64,000 bases of DNA from JBKPNJ01 sp963695705 (GCA_963695705.1 CAVOHB010000010.1:248001-312000); one strand, 5' to 3'. Shown: positions 1 to 8,571, numbered from the stretch's first letter. Program-made: numbers and translations. Notes: generated by a model not told the origin, from the letters alone.

Positions 1-402
1 GATTGCGTCCTGCAGCTCCTCTTCGATCTCGTGGTGGTGGTGGCGCTGACGGACTTTGCCCGCGGCCGCGCCGGCTGCACCGAGCACTGTGGCGCTGCCG
101 AGGATAGTAGGCGGGAACAGCACACCCAGTGCGACGCCGCCGACCAGTCCCCACCTGAGCCCGCGTTTCGTGCTGTGGTCTGTCGCCTTCTGGACCTCCA
201 GCGTGCCGTCGGCGTCCCGCTTGACCACGAGCACGCCCTCGATCTCCACGGTCCGGCCGTCTTCCAACGACTTCAGTGCCTCGTAGGTCTGCCATGCGTT
301 ATCAGTGTCGGAGAAGTCGGCGACAAAGAGCGTGTAACCATCATCACTCACTGCGGCAGCGACCACTTCCGTCTGGTCGACGCCGTTCTGGTCTTCTGAC
401 AT
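1..402 (-). CDS. DUF1269-like membrane protein (3' end outside window)
   Basis: Translation from the ATG at 402-400 gives 134 residues with no stop before the window edge, so the C-terminus is missing. The N-terminal part (VVAAAVSDDGYTLFVADF, then WQTYEALKSLEDG and VLVVKRDADGTLEV) resembles the DUF1269 fold of ferredoxin-like membrane-associated proteins. It is followed by a glycine/alanine-rich hydrophobic stretch (GLVGGVALGVLFPP, GAAGAAAGKV) and a His-rich RQRHHHHEIEEEL segment. A GGGAGGG Shine-Dalgarno lies about 5 nt before the start. Proteins of this kind are often near envelope or stress genes; the function is unknown. The gene is divergent from the flippase-like gene at 655. Confidence 0.7.
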   Translation of the reverse strand, partial: MSEDQNGVDQTEVVAAAVSDDGYTLFVADFSDTDNAWQTYEALKSLEDGRTVEIEGVLVVKRDADGTLEVQKATDHSTKRGLRWGLVGGVALGVLFPPTILGSATVLGAAGAAAGKVRQRHHHHEIEEELQDAI

Positions 403-654
403 CGGGCCCTCCCGGTTTCATTGGAGGTGGCGAAACCCGCCACCTCGCTCGTTTGGAGAGTAGTCGCTCGCGGACGGCCGCCCGCGTTGGGCGACGATCT
501 TCGGATCGAGCACGAAGGCCGGAACGCTGCCGCCAGCCTCCCAGACGCCGTGGGTCGTGGGCTGTCCAAGGTGACGGCGTGTCGAGGTTGCGCGGCGCTG
601 TCCTCATCCCTGGCGACACCGGTGCCACACTGGGCCGATGCTGCAGGAGAGCCG

Positions 655-1728
655 GTGACCATCGCCTTCGGTGACCTCGTCCGGCGCTGGGGAGGGCGCA
701 CCGTGGGGCTGGCGCTCACCGGGATCGGCCTGTACGTGGTCGCGCCCAGCCTGCTCACGCTGTTCGGGTCGTGGCCGCAGCTGCGCGACGTCGAGCCGTG
801 GTGGTTCGCGATCCTCGTCGGCCTGGTCTTCTGCAGCGCAGCCTCCATCTGGTGGCTGACCCGTCTGGCGTTGGCGACCGGAACCGACGACTCCGAACGC
901 CCGCCGTCGGCTGGGCAGGTGAGCTGGGGGAAGGCTGCGACCGCGCACCTAGCCGGGAATGCCGCCGGGAAGATCGTTCCCGGCGGTCCGGCCACGGCTG
1001 CCGTGATCCAGGCGAGGGTGTTGATCCGAGCCGGTCAGCCCGCCGCCGCCGTCGCGTCGGCACTCACGGCGATGGGTCTGCTCACGACCGGGGTACTGCT
1101 CCTACTCCCCGTGCTCACCATTCCGGCGCTGATCATCGGCCCGCCCCCGGCGCGACAGCTCCAGCTCGGGCTGCTGGTCTCCCTGATCCTGGCGGTCGCC
1201 ATCGTCGCGCTCGGAGTCACGACCCTCACCTGGACCCGCTTCGTGGTCGCCGTCGGCCGGGCCGGGGGCCACGCGATACACATCGTCAAGCACGACATCA
1301 CCGCGGACACGGCCGCCACCGCGCTGGTAGCTGCCCGGGACCGCGTGGCCGCCGCATTCACCCGTCGATGGTGGCGAGCGGTGACCGCCGCGGCGGCGAA
1401 CCGAATGTTCGACTACGCCGCGCTGGTGGCGGCACTAGTCGTGTTCGGGGCGCATGCACGTCCAGCAGAGGTGCTGCTGGCCTACGCGGTCGCGCAGGCA
1501 CTCGCACTGGTACCGATCACCCCGGGAGGTCTCGGCTTCGTCGAGTCGGGCCTGACCAGTCTGCTCGTCCTGATCGGCATCAGCGCCGACCAGGCCGTCG
1601 TCAGCACCCTGCTTTACCGGCTGGTCTCGTTCTGGCTTCCCATCCCCATCGGAGCCCTGGCCTGGGCAGGGTGGCGCATCAACCTTCACCGCACCGGCCT
1701 ACCCGCCCCACCGCCCTCCAACCCCTGA
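655..1728 (+). CDS. YbhN/lysylphosphatidylglycerol synthase TM-region (flippase-like) membrane protein
   Basis: About 357 residues with roughly eight hydrophobic segments. It matches the layout of the UPF0104/YbhN family: an N-terminal VRRWGGRTVGLALTGIGLYV segment, the ...AAKIVPGG-like HLAGNAAGKIVPGGPATAA motif in the middle, and a C-terminal VAQALALVPITPGGLGFVES block (the PGGLG motif is typical of LPG synthase TM regions). No cytosolic aminoacyl-transferase domain is present, so lipid translocation is more likely than lysine transfer. The reading frame is open from 421, but the sequence before 655 is low-complexity and basic. GTG at 655 has AGGAGA four bases upstream and marks the first conserved residues, so it is preferred. 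Inference: envelope lipid transport or modification. Confidence 0.75.
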   Translation: MTIAFGDLVRRWGGRTVGLALTGIGLYVVAPSLLTLFGSWPQLRDVEPWWFAILVGLVFCSAASIWWLTRLALATGTDDSERPPSAGQVSWGKAATAHLAGNAAGKIVPGGPATAAVIQARVLIRAGQPAAAVASALTAMGLLTTGVLLLLPVLTIPALIIGPPPARQLQLGLLVSLILAVAIVALGVTTLTWTRFVVAVGRAGGHAIHIVKHDITADTAATALVAARDRVAAAFTRRWWRAVTAAAANRMFDYAALVAALVVFGAHARPAEVLLAYAVAQALALVPITPGGLGFVESGLTSLLVLIGISADQAVVSTLLYRLVSFWLPIPIGALAWAGWRINLHRTGLPAPPPSNP

Positions 1729-2412
1729 ACCGCCATGACGCGACACATCAGCGTGCCAACAGTCGATCGTGCAGGGCGGGAGTCGCACCGCGGCGAGCAG
1801 TGGTAGAGCGCAACGATGATCTCCTGACCGCACGAGCCGCGAGCCTCGGCGTCCGGCCCCGGACACGACCGCCCGCGACGGCGGACCGCTGACTCAACAC
1901 GTTGATCCTGCTGCTGGGCGGGGTGGTCATCATCGCGATCCCTTTGGGCGTCCGGATGGGGCGGCATCGGACTCGGCTTGTGGGGTCTCGTCGGCCTGGC
2001 CGTGCTGGTGTTCGGTTTCGGTTTTCCGCCGGGGGAGCCGCGGACTTCGTCGATGTTCATCATCTTGATGGTCATCACTGCGGCGTCGACGATGCAGACG
2101 GTCGGGGGCGCAAAGCCTTGGCACAGCCTCTGATCGACATCGATCCGGTGTCTGAGGGACAGACCGAACTGCACGGAGCCCTCAAATCACCTATGAAAGT
2201 CATCCTGCGCAGCGACGGCATATGCAGCTGCTTGAGCTTGGGACTGTGGGGTGCTCGGCTCATGGCCATGCTCGTCGGCATGGCCCGCTGGCACGACGTC
2301 TTCCTGCTCTCGTCGTACGCCGCGTGGGTGCTGGTAGGCCGAGGGCGCGACGAGTTCGCTCCTCGTGACGTGCCTCGATCCGAGCGCGTCGTCAGCACCG
2401 GCTAGAGGACCG
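1729..2412. other. 684-bp stretch without an intact gene; possible frameshifted small membrane protein near 1902-2131
   Basis: No intact gene is convincing here. From 1902 the plus strand reads a hydrophobic LILLLGGVVIIAIPLGVRM; shifting one frame at about 1960 continues as GGIGLGLWGLVGLAVLVFGF and MFIILMVITAASTMQTVGG up to a TGA at 2129-2131. Together these look like two or three transmembrane helices of a small integral membrane protein broken by a single-base shift. The rest (about 2135-2410) has no recognisable product on either strand. Confidence 0.3.
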
Positions 2413-3252
2413 TCAGGGAGTCGGCGGCGGGCTCACGGTGTCGGACAGCCGGGCCGCGATCGCACCCAGGTCGCGAGCGAGTGCCGTCGCTTCGCCGGAG
2501 ACGACCAGAGTCTCCACACCCCGACGTGCATCGCGAACCGCAGCCCTCAGCTCGAGCACACGCGATCGACCCGCCTCGTCGGGGGCGGTGGGCTCCAGGC
2601 CGGTCAGCTGGTCCTCGGTCGCGACGACCCGGCCGGCAGAGACCTGCCAGGCACCGGCGAGCTCCTCACGAGAGCGCACCTGCTGCAGCTGGGGCAGCAG
2701 CTCGCGAGACAACCACGTCGCCTCACCCTCGGCGGCGGCCAGCTCCGCGCGCCAGGCACTGCGCCGACGGGAGCGCGGAACGAGGAAGGCCGCGATCACG
2801 GCGGCTAGACCTGCCGCTGCGAGCAACCACCACACCCACGGCGGAGTCCCGCTGTCCTCCGTGGTGCCGGAGTCCGTCGCGTCGGGCGACGGGCTCGGGC
2901 TCGGGGTGGGCGTCGCTGACACGGTGGCCGTGACCGTGCCCGACGCAGTCTCCGTGGGCGCGGTGGTCCGCGTCGGCGGGGCGGACTCAGAGGCGGGCTC
3001 GGACGGGGACTCCTCCTCCGTTGGAGAGCTCGTCCCGCTCGGCGACGGTGTCGGCTCCTCCGACTCGCCGCGGCTGGGGGTGCGTGTCGGGCTCGGGAGC
3101 GACCCCGTCCGCGACGGCAGATCGGTCCTGGTCGGGGACGCGGACGGCGAGGGCAGGTCGATCGACCCGTCCTCGCTGCACGCGGTCAGCGACAGGACCA
3201 CCACCAGGCCGAGGCCGGCCAGCGGCGGCCGCGCCGCTCCAGGGTGCTTCAT
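2413..3252 (-). CDS. Exported lipoprotein with Ser/Thr/Pro-rich stalk and one transmembrane segment
   Basis: 279 residues from ATG 3252. The N-terminus (MKHPGAARPPLAGLGLVVVL, lipobox LTAC at about residue 24) is a lipoprotein signal. Next comes a long low-complexity region rich in S, P, T and E (about residues 30-140), such as a wall-spanning stalk. A strong transmembrane helix follows (PPWVWWLLAAAGLAAVIAAF), then an Arg-rich stop-transfer and a helical C-terminal domain of about 110 residues with many charged heptad-like positions. No known family was recognised. The ATG overlaps the stop of the upstream AI-2E-family permease as ATGA, so the two are co-transcribed and probably translationally coupled. 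A GAGGAG ribosome site precedes the start. A partner role at the envelope is inference. Confidence 0.75.
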   Translation of the reverse strand: MKHPGAARPPLAGLGLVVVLSLTACSEDGSIDLPSPSASPTRTDLPSRTGSLPSPTRTPSRGESEEPTPSPSGTSSPTEEESPSEPASESAPPTRTTAPTETASGTVTATVSATPTPSPSPSPDATDSGTTEDSGTPPWVWWLLAAAGLAAVIAAFLVPRSRRRSAWRAELAAAEGEATWLSRELLPQLQQVRSREELAGAWQVSAGRVVATEDQLTGLEPTAPDEAGRSRVLELRAAVRDARRGVETLVVSGEATALARDLGAIAARLSDTVSPPPTP

Positions 3253-4352
3253 GGGCTGCTCCTCGCTCCCTGCGTGATGACGCCGGCATCCTGCAGCTGG
3301 CGGTACGCCCGCAATGCGGCCGAGGTCAGCGGTGCGGCCAGGATCGCCCCCATCACCCCGAACAGCATCGTCGCCGTCGTGACGGTGAGCAGCACGGCGA
3401 GAGGGTGCAGGCGCAGCCGCGAGCCGAAGGCGAACGGCTCCACGACGTTCTGGATCGTGTTGTTCGCCAGCAGCACCACCGCCAGCATCGCCATCGCCAC
3501 GCCGACGCCGCCCGACCCGTAGGCGATCAGCACCGCGAACGCACCAGCGACGAACGCCCCGAGGTAGGGCACGTAGCTCGTCACGAAGGACACCAGGGCG
3601 ATCGTGCCGGCGAGAGGCACCCCCAGGATCAAGGCCCCGATGAAGACCACGGCGGCATTGGCCGCGCCGATGATGGTCAGCCCGGCGGCGTACCCACGGA
3701 ACGCGTCGACCGTCCCGTCGAGGATGTTCTGGCCGACCTCGGTGGGCAGCCCGAGCCGGCCGACGGTCCAACGGGTGATCTGGGCCCAGTCCTTCAGCAG
3801 GAACAGCAGCATGAAGATGGCGAGCACGGTCCCGATGACGAAGCTGCTCGCGGAGCTGAAGACCGGCCAAAGGACGCCCGAGGTGAGCACCCGGACCAGT
3901 TCGTGCGCCACGGGCACGAGCCCCCCGGAGGCTCCCTCCAAGACGGTGCTGCTGTCGTCGAGCTGCTGCAGCGAGGCTCCCAGCTTGGTCCAGATCTCGT
4001 CGCTCTGGCTGGTGATCGCGCCGACGATGAGGGCGAGCGTGCCCACCACCAGGGACAGGGCCAAGATGAGGACGAGGGTGGCCCCCAGCCATCGCGACAC
4101 ATGCCACCGCTCCAGCCGGTCAGCCAGAGGCACCAGGATGGCGGCAAGCACCACGGCGATCGCCAACGGGATGGCCACGTCCGCGACGAGGGCGACGAGG
4201 TACAACCCGAGCGCGAGGACACCGGCGATGCCCAGGGCCAACCAGGCCCCGATGCCGAGAGTTCGGAAGGTGGTCGTCTCGAACTGGGTGATGCCGCGCG
4301 CCGCGGCGGCGACCTTCTCCTGCGCGGAAACCCCCTGCTCTTCGCTCGTCAC
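3249..4352 (-). CDS. AI-2E family transporter (TqsA/YdiK/PerM-type permease)
   Basis: 367 residues with the layout of the AI-2E transporter family (PF01594): paired N-terminal helices, a soluble central region (about 130-190), then the conserved block AGLTIIGAANAAVVFIGALI, LGVPLAGTIALVSFVTSYVPYLG and the C-terminal NNTIQNVVEPFAFGSRLRLH motif followed by FGVMGAILAAPL. These are hallmark family positions (the Q-x-VEP and G-x-xGAILA-P signatures). Substrates of most members are unknown; autoinducer-2 export is shown only for a few. The stop overlaps the lipoprotein start by four bases. The upstream 120 bp to the MMPL remnant probably holds the promoter of the pair. Confidence 0.9.
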   Translation of the reverse strand: MTSEEQGVSAQEKVAAAARGITQFETTTFRTLGIGAWLALGIAGVLALGLYLVALVADVAIPLAIAVVLAAILVPLADRLERWHVSRWLGATLVLILALSLVVGTLALIVGAITSQSDEIWTKLGASLQQLDDSSTVLEGASGGLVPVAHELVRVLTSGVLWPVFSSASSFVIGTVLAIFMLLFLLKDWAQITRWTVGRLGLPTEVGQNILDGTVDAFRGYAAGLTIIGAANAAVVFIGALILGVPLAGTIALVSFVTSYVPYLGAFVAGAFAVLIAYGSGGVGVAMAMLAVVLLANNTIQNVVEPFAFGSRLRLHPLAVLLTVTTATMLFGVMGAILAAPLTSAALRAYRQLQDAGVITQGARSSP

Positions 4353-4474
4353 GTGAGCTCCTCGCCGTCAGGCACCCAGGCACGCCGAGTCTGGCACAAG
4401 GGGCGTCATGGGCGACTGAAACACGCGGCGGGAGCACGGCGACCTGGCCTGGCAGGCAGCGGCCGACGCGGCCC

Positions 4475-5050
4475 GTGCCCTTGACGATCCAGTTGGCTGT
4501 GGTCGGCACCACGCAAGGTGACAGCGCTGTCCTCGATGTCCTGCCGACTGACGTCACCGTCGACAGCGCTGGTTCAGTCGTGGTCGACGACATCCGGACC
4601 GCAGTGGAGAGCTCTGTCGGCGGCGATGTGGGCGTCACTGGTGTCGGAGCCAGCGTCGAGGACTACCTCACAGCGGGGTACGACGAGCTCCCGTACGTTC
4701 TGATCCTGATCTCGGTGATCACCTTCCTCCTGGTGGTTCGCACATTCCGGTCACTGCTGCTGCCAATCAAGGCGGTTCTGCTCAACCTGGTTTCGTTGGC
4801 GGCCGTCTTCGGCTCGGTTGTGTTCTTCTGGCAGCAGGGGCACGGCTCCGACGCGCGCTCTGCGATGTGTCCGCCGCCGGTGCCATTAACTTCTGGCTGC
4901 CAGTGGTCATCTTCGCATTCCTGTTCGGCCTGTCGATGGACTACGAGGTGTTCATCCTCGCCCGCATGAGAGGAGTACGACCGCAGCGGCGACACCAGCA
5001 TGGCCGCCGCCACACGTGCTCGCCCGCTCGCCCATGCTCCGCTGACGTGA
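4475..5050 (+). pseudogene. MMPL/RND-family transporter fragment with two frameshifts
   Basis: The plus strand encodes pieces of an actinobacterial MMPL transporter in three frames. Frame one (4475 to about 4850) carries the extracellular loop VVDDIRTAVESSVGGDVGVT and the helix DELPYVLILISVITFLLVV. Frame two (about 4867 to 4968) has GAINFWLPVVIFAFLFGLSM followed by DYEVFILARM, the canonical MMPL motif. A third frame adds EEYDRSGDTSMAAATRARPL and stops at 5048-5050. The first helix, the first half of the protein and everything after this block are missing, so this is a decayed remnant of a roughly 700-residue gene. It lies in the same decayed zone as the oxidoreductase and transposase fragments at 8.0-8.6 kb. 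Confidence 0.85.
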
Positions 5051-5101
5051 CTGAACCAGCTGCCGTGTCACTGCGAGCACATCGCGAGCAATGCCGCCTC
5101 G

Positions 5102-5971
5102 TCAGTGCGACAGCGAATCGGCCAGTTGCAGCGACGCGACGCCGATGGCATGACCGAGTGGCCTCGCCGCACCACCGACCTCCGACTGGTACCCGCCGCC
5201 GACGTGAACCGCGACCCCGGGGTAGGCCGTGGAGACAGCCTCGACGGTCTCACGCACCGCCGGAACGTCATCCGGAGTCGGCACCCCGAGCACGGCGGCC
5301 ACGGCTTCTCGTGCCCGCACCGTGCGTACCCACTCCTCGGGGGGAAGGTCACCACCCACGTAGACCACGCTCAGACCAGCCCTGCGCAGCGCGGCCGCGA
5401 AGGCCAGCACGCCGAGCTCATGTCGACACCCACGAGCCAGTCCCACGACCACACAGGGACCGGTGACTGACCGGCCGGCGGCGTCGAATGACGCGGCAAG
5501 ACGCCGTTGCACGGCGGCGCTCACGAAGTGCTCACCTGCCACGGAGACAGAGCCGTCCCGCCAGGCGGCGCCCAACTGGGCGAGTGCCGGCATCAGCCAT
5601 GAGTCCACGACCTGCTCAAAGCTGCCGAGGGCGAACCCATCATCGAGCACGGCGTCGAGAGCCGGCCCATTGAAGTCGCGGCCGACCCGGGCCAGGGCCG
5701 CGGTGTCCCCTCTGACCGCCGCCGCGGGGATCGGCATGACGTCTACACCGCGGACCTCGTCCGACACCACCCGACGTGCAGCTTCACGTGGACCCCACCC
5801 GGTGTCTACCAGCGACTTCATAGCCGCCAGGCGGCGTAGCGCGGGGTCGTCGTACAGGCGGTAGCCGCCCTTGGAGCGAACGGGCTCAACGACGGCGTAC
5901 CGGCGCTGCCACATGCGCAGCGTGTCAGGTGAGATGCCGGTGAGTTCGGCGGCACGGCCGACCGTGTACAT
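5102..5971 (-). CDS. MerR-family regulator with cobalamin-binding domain (CarH/LitR-like photoreceptor candidate)
   Basis: 289 residues from ATG 5971. Residues 1-70 are a MerR winged helix (YTVGRAAELTGISPDTLRMW, then GGYRLYDDPALRRLAAM). The C-terminal half is a B12-binding region. W137 and E147-H148 form the Wx9EH motif that packs on adenosylcobalamin in CarH, and H184 in CRHELG sits where CarH has its cobalt-ligating histidine. These motifs are visible; light sensing by AdoB12 is established for CarH, and applying it here is inference. A promoter fits on the minus strand: -35 TTGCAT (6007-6002), 17-bp spacer, -10 CAGAGT, then 7 nt to the ATG, giving a leaderless transcript. A repeated operator-like site lies inside that spacer, suggesting autoregulation. 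The neighbour is a divergent secreted protein. Confidence 0.85.
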   Translation of the reverse strand: MYTVGRAAELTGISPDTLRMWQRRYAVVEPVRSKGGYRLYDDPALRRLAAMKSLVDTGWGPREAARRVVSDEVRGVDVMPIPAAAVRGDTAALARVGRDFNGPALDAVLDDGFALGSFEQVVDSWLMPALAQLGAAWRDGSVSVAGEHFVSAAVQRRLAASFDAAGRSVTGPCVVVGLARGCRHELGVLAFAAALRRAGLSVVYVGGDLPPEEWVRTVRAREAVAAVLGVPTPDDVPAVRETVEAVSTAYPGVAVHVGGGYQSEVGGAARPLGHAIGVASLQLADSLSH

Positions 5972-5985
5972 GGCTCCGACTCTGC

Positions 5986-6080
5986 CAAACCTTGGACGAA
6001 GATGCAACAAACACTGGACAGGACCGTCGGGTTGCTGATAGGACTATGGCTCCGCGGAACCCTAGACAAACATTGGACAG
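5986..6080. promoter_or_regulatory. Three direct repeats CAAACNNTGGAC (candidate operators of the B12-dependent regulator)
   Basis: CAAACCTTGGAC at 5986-5997, CAAACACTGGACAG at 6008-6021 and CAAACATTGGACAG at 6067-6080. The first two start 22 bp apart (two 11-bp steps), matching the 11-bp direct-repeat phasing known for CarH-type operators. The first lies between the putative -35 and -10 of the regulator gene; the second and third lead to the secreted-protein gene at 6095. Confidence 0.55.
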
Positions 6081-6094
6081 AACGGAGCACAATC

Positions 6095-6655
6095 ATGATT
6101 CACCCGCAAGTACGCCGGATCTCCCGGGCACTGACGCTGACGCTGGCCGGGGCCGGGCTGGTCGCGAGCACGCTGCCCGCGGCCTCGGCCACACCAACGC
6201 GTGAGCGCGAGGGTACGACACGAGTCGCGGTGGCCCCAGTAGTCGTGCAGAAGCTCGACCGCCTGGGCCTGAAGGCGGCGCCGACGAGGCACAGCACGCT
6301 CGTGCCGTTCAAGGGCACGGTGGCATTCCGCTTCCCCGTGACCGCAGTCGAGAACAACGGGAACATCATCAGGCACATCGGTGGGGCGAGGGTCTCGTCG
6401 TCTCATGACTCCATCACTCTGAAAAGGTTCACGATCAAGCTCCGCACAGGCAAGGTAGGTGCCGCAGTCGTGGTCAACGGTGATCGGGTGGGCCGTGCCG
6501 ATGTCTTCAACATCCGCCCGTCCGGCCGACCAGCCCTCGGAGACGTCCGGCTCACTCTCACGCACGCCGCCGCCAACGCGGTCAACTCCACGTTCGGCGC
6601 CCCGGCATTCGAGGCCGGCGATACCTTCGGGTTCGCCACAGTCAAGCTTCACTGA
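6095..6655 (+). CDS. Secreted protein of unknown function with signal peptide
   Basis: 186 residues from ATG 6095, with GGAG seven bases upstream. The N-terminus (MIHPQVRRISRALTLTLAGA, then an A-x-A site near PAASA-TP) is a Sec signal peptide, giving a mature protein of about 155 residues. The mature part has beta-rich stretches: TLVPFKGTVAFRFPVTAVEN, GGARVSSSHDSITLKRFTIKL, ALGDVRLTLTHAAANAVN and FEAGDTFGFATVKLH. This pattern resembles secreted proteins described by 'VIRHxGGLxF/I..LxNFxID'-type repeats in Actinobacteria, but no function is known. It has no cysteines or metal motifs. It is divergent from the CarH-like regulator and lies directly downstream of two operator-like repeats, so light- or B12-controlled expression is a reasonable hypothesis. 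Confidence 0.75.
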   Translation: MIHPQVRRISRALTLTLAGAGLVASTLPAASATPTREREGTTRVAVAPVVVQKLDRLGLKAAPTRHSTLVPFKGTVAFRFPVTAVENNGNIIRHIGGARVSSSHDSITLKRFTIKLRTGKVGAAVVVNGDRVGRADVFNIRPSGRPALGDVRLTLTHAAANAVNSTFGAPAFEAGDTFGFATVKLH

Positions 6656-6674
6656 CCCGGGCCTGAGAAGGCCG

Positions 6675-6707
6675 ACCCAGGGCTCCGGGGCCACCGGGGC
6701 CCTGGGT
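6675..6707 (+). terminator. Stem-loop after the secreted-protein gene
   Basis: ACCCAGGGC at 6675-6683 pairs with GCCCTGGGT at 6699-6707, with a further CCGG/CCGG inner pair. It starts 20 bp after the stop codon at 6655 and lies between two convergent genes. No T-run follows, as is common in high-GC terminators. Confidence 0.6.
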
Positions 6708-6761
6708 AAGGGTCCTCGTGACCAGGGGGTCTCGGTGTCGGCATAACGTCAGCAAGCCGCT

Positions 6762-7984
6762 TCAGGTCACTTCACCAGGGGTTGGTTGTTTCGGACCGAT
6801 GAGAACGACGTCGAGGATGGCCCCGGTGGTGGTCTTGGCGTACCGCTCGTCGTAGATGAGCCCTGGATGGCTGGCGCCGTCGACGACGCGGTGCGAGCAG
6901 TTGGTCGACAACGCCGCCAGCTTGGTCTGCGCCGCGTCGTGGGTGGCGTCGGTGTCGGCGCCGGCGGTGAGGACGATGAGCGGTTTGTCACCGAGGTCGG
7001 TGAGCATCGCGGCTTCCGCTCCGGAGGCGTTGGCCTGGACGAGCTCGTCGATCCAGCTGGAGGCGTAGTCGGCGGTTGCGGTCTTGGCGCGGACCTCGTC
7101 ACGCGCCTGCGGGGGCAGATCGCCGTAGCTGAAGCCGCCGATCAGGCGCACCAACCCGATGCGTGCGGCCAGGGCGCCGAGTGCTGCAACACGATCGGTG
7201 GCGGCGTCATAGGAGCCTGTGTCGTACGCCGTTGCCTTGGCCGGGTCGGCGTCGGTGGCGGGATTGGTGGAGTCGATCAGCACCATGCCGGCGACGTCAC
7301 CGGGGTAGCGGTCGGCGTAGGTGAGGACGTACAGGCCGCCGAAGGAGTGACCGGCCAGCACGTAGGGTCCCGGGACGTTTCCACGTTGCAGCAGCGTGTG
7401 CAGGTCAGTTGTTATCTGAGTGGCGTCCTGGGGGCTGTCGGCGGGCTCGCTCCAACCGCGACCCGGTCGGTCGTAGACGCAGACCCGGGTGTCGGCGGCT
7501 ACGGCGGGGGCTATCCACGCCTCGACCGAGGAGAAGTCGCCTCCTCCCGGTGCAGGACGACGGTGGGGCTGCCGGTGCCGGTGCAGTTGAGGTGCAGGCG
7601 GTGTCCGCCGACGTCGATCAGCTGACCCGGCATCGGGTAGGCGTTGGCGTCTGCCTCTTCGCGAACAGTCTGGTAGCCGCCGCCGACCGAGGCAACAGCC
7701 AACACCGCCAAGACCGGGTAGAGCAGCCAACGTCGGCTTCGGCTATCAAGCTGTCGACGCGCCCGTACAAACATCCAGATCACCAGGGCCAGCAGCACCG
7801 GTGGCCATACCCAGCTCAGCACCTCCCGCGATGAGCTGCCGAATCCGATCAGCAGAAGGCCGCCCAAGCCCATGAACAGCGCAGGTGCTGCCGCCCAACG
7901 CTGCGGTTGGTCGGTGTACCGCGTCGAGAGGATCGCCAGCATCGACCACCCCACGGCGAATCCGCACAGCACTGCACCCGTCAC
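6762..7984 (-). pseudogene. Alpha/beta hydrolase with N-terminal four-helix membrane domain, single-base frameshift
   Basis: Read from GTG 7984, the first frame gives four hydrophobic helices (about residues 1-20, 28-45, 53-72 and 85-105), then PMPGQLIDVGGHRLHLNCTG and TGSPTVVL. A one-base deletion near 7543 moves the frame; the other frame continues with PGGGDFSSVEAWIAPAVA, the oxyanion/strand region, the nucleophile elbow GHSFGGLYVL, and the histidine in DGASHPGLIYDE. Joined, this is a normal membrane-anchored alpha/beta hydrolase of about 407 residues with Ser, Asp and His candidates present. Either the gene is broken or the assembly has lost one base. The substrate cannot be told from sequence; related enzymes act on small esters or haloalkane-like substrates. 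Confidence 0.8.
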
Positions 7985-8045
7985 GTCGTTCTCTTCGGGC
8001 GAGATGAACGGGGTTTGACTCGGGTCCGGCTATCGACTATATCGA

Positions 8046-8382
8046 GTCACGGCCGCTCAATCGTTCGACGTCGTGATCGCCGGCGGCGGGCTAGGCGGCT
8101 CATCGCTCGGGGTGTGCTGGCACGCTCCGGTCTCGGTGTACTGGTGGTGGAGAAGGAGAGCGGCTTTCGGGACCGCATTCGGGGCGAACTGACCTGGCCG
8201 TGGGGTGGCTTCGAGGCGTTGCGGGTCGGTCTCGGCGAGGCTCTCGAGCAGGCCGGCGTCGTGATGCGACCCAAGCTCGACTTCTATGAAGATGGAAGTC
8301 GCGTGGATTCAGTTCCCTGGGAGGAGATCTCAATCGATGCTTTGCCAGCGATTGCGTTTTCGCATCCCCATCTGCAGGAAGA
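8046..8382 (+). pseudogene. N-terminal fragment of a FAD-dependent oxidoreductase/monooxygenase
   Basis: SFDVVIAGGGLGGSSLG (from about 8061) is the Rossmann FAD-binding motif GxGxxG at the start of a group A flavin monooxygenase-type protein. One frameshift near 8105 continues as ARGVLARSGLGVLVVEKE, with the acidic end of the second strand, then the substrate-entry region FRDRIRGELTWPWGGFEALR and PKLDFYEDGSRVDSVPWEE. The homology stops near 8382, where IS110-type transposase sequence begins. Only about 110 of an expected 400 or more residues remain and no clear start codon is visible, so this is a remnant. Confidence 0.75.
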
Positions 8383-8571
8383 AGGCCACGGTCGCGGTCG
8401 GCCGCTCGATCCTGACCATCATCTGGCATCTGCTCGCTGACCCCACCGTCCGGTGCCAAGACCTTGGCCGACCACTACGACCGCCGAGTCTCAACCACCG
8501 CAAAGAAACGCAGCCACGTCCGAGGCCTCGAAGCGCTCGGCTACCACGTCACCCTCGAACCTGCCGCCTGA
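8374..8571 (+). mobile_element. IS110-family transposase C-terminal remnant
   Basis: The plus strand reads KKATVAVGRSILTIIWHLLA-DPTV, then after a frameshift near 8463 ADHYDRRVSTTAKKRSHVRG and LEALGYHVTLEPAA, ending at TGA 8569-8571. The RS-x-L-x-I-x-WHLL, YDRR and RQLEALGY-x-V-T-L blocks are the conserved C-terminus of IS110/IS116-type transposases in Actinobacteria. About 65 residues of an expected 400 survive. It abuts the truncated oxidoreductase gene, suggesting that insertion and later deletion destroyed both. No terminal repeats were seen; IS110 elements often lack them. Confidence 0.75.

Noticed and set aside
421..654. N-terminal extension of the flippase-like protein from ATG 421
   Set aside because: The extra 78 residues are basic and low-complexity with no ribosome site; GTG 655 has AGGAGA upstream and begins the conserved region.
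1902..2405. Intact 167-residue protein
   Set aside because: Only the first 19 residues look membrane-like; the rest changes character, indicating a frameshift rather than one gene.
2438..3277. Long plus-strand frame opposite the lipoprotein gene
   Set aside because: Mirror of the Ser/Pro-rich stalk codons; the minus-strand product has a signal, lipobox and helix, and an ATGA link to the upstream gene.
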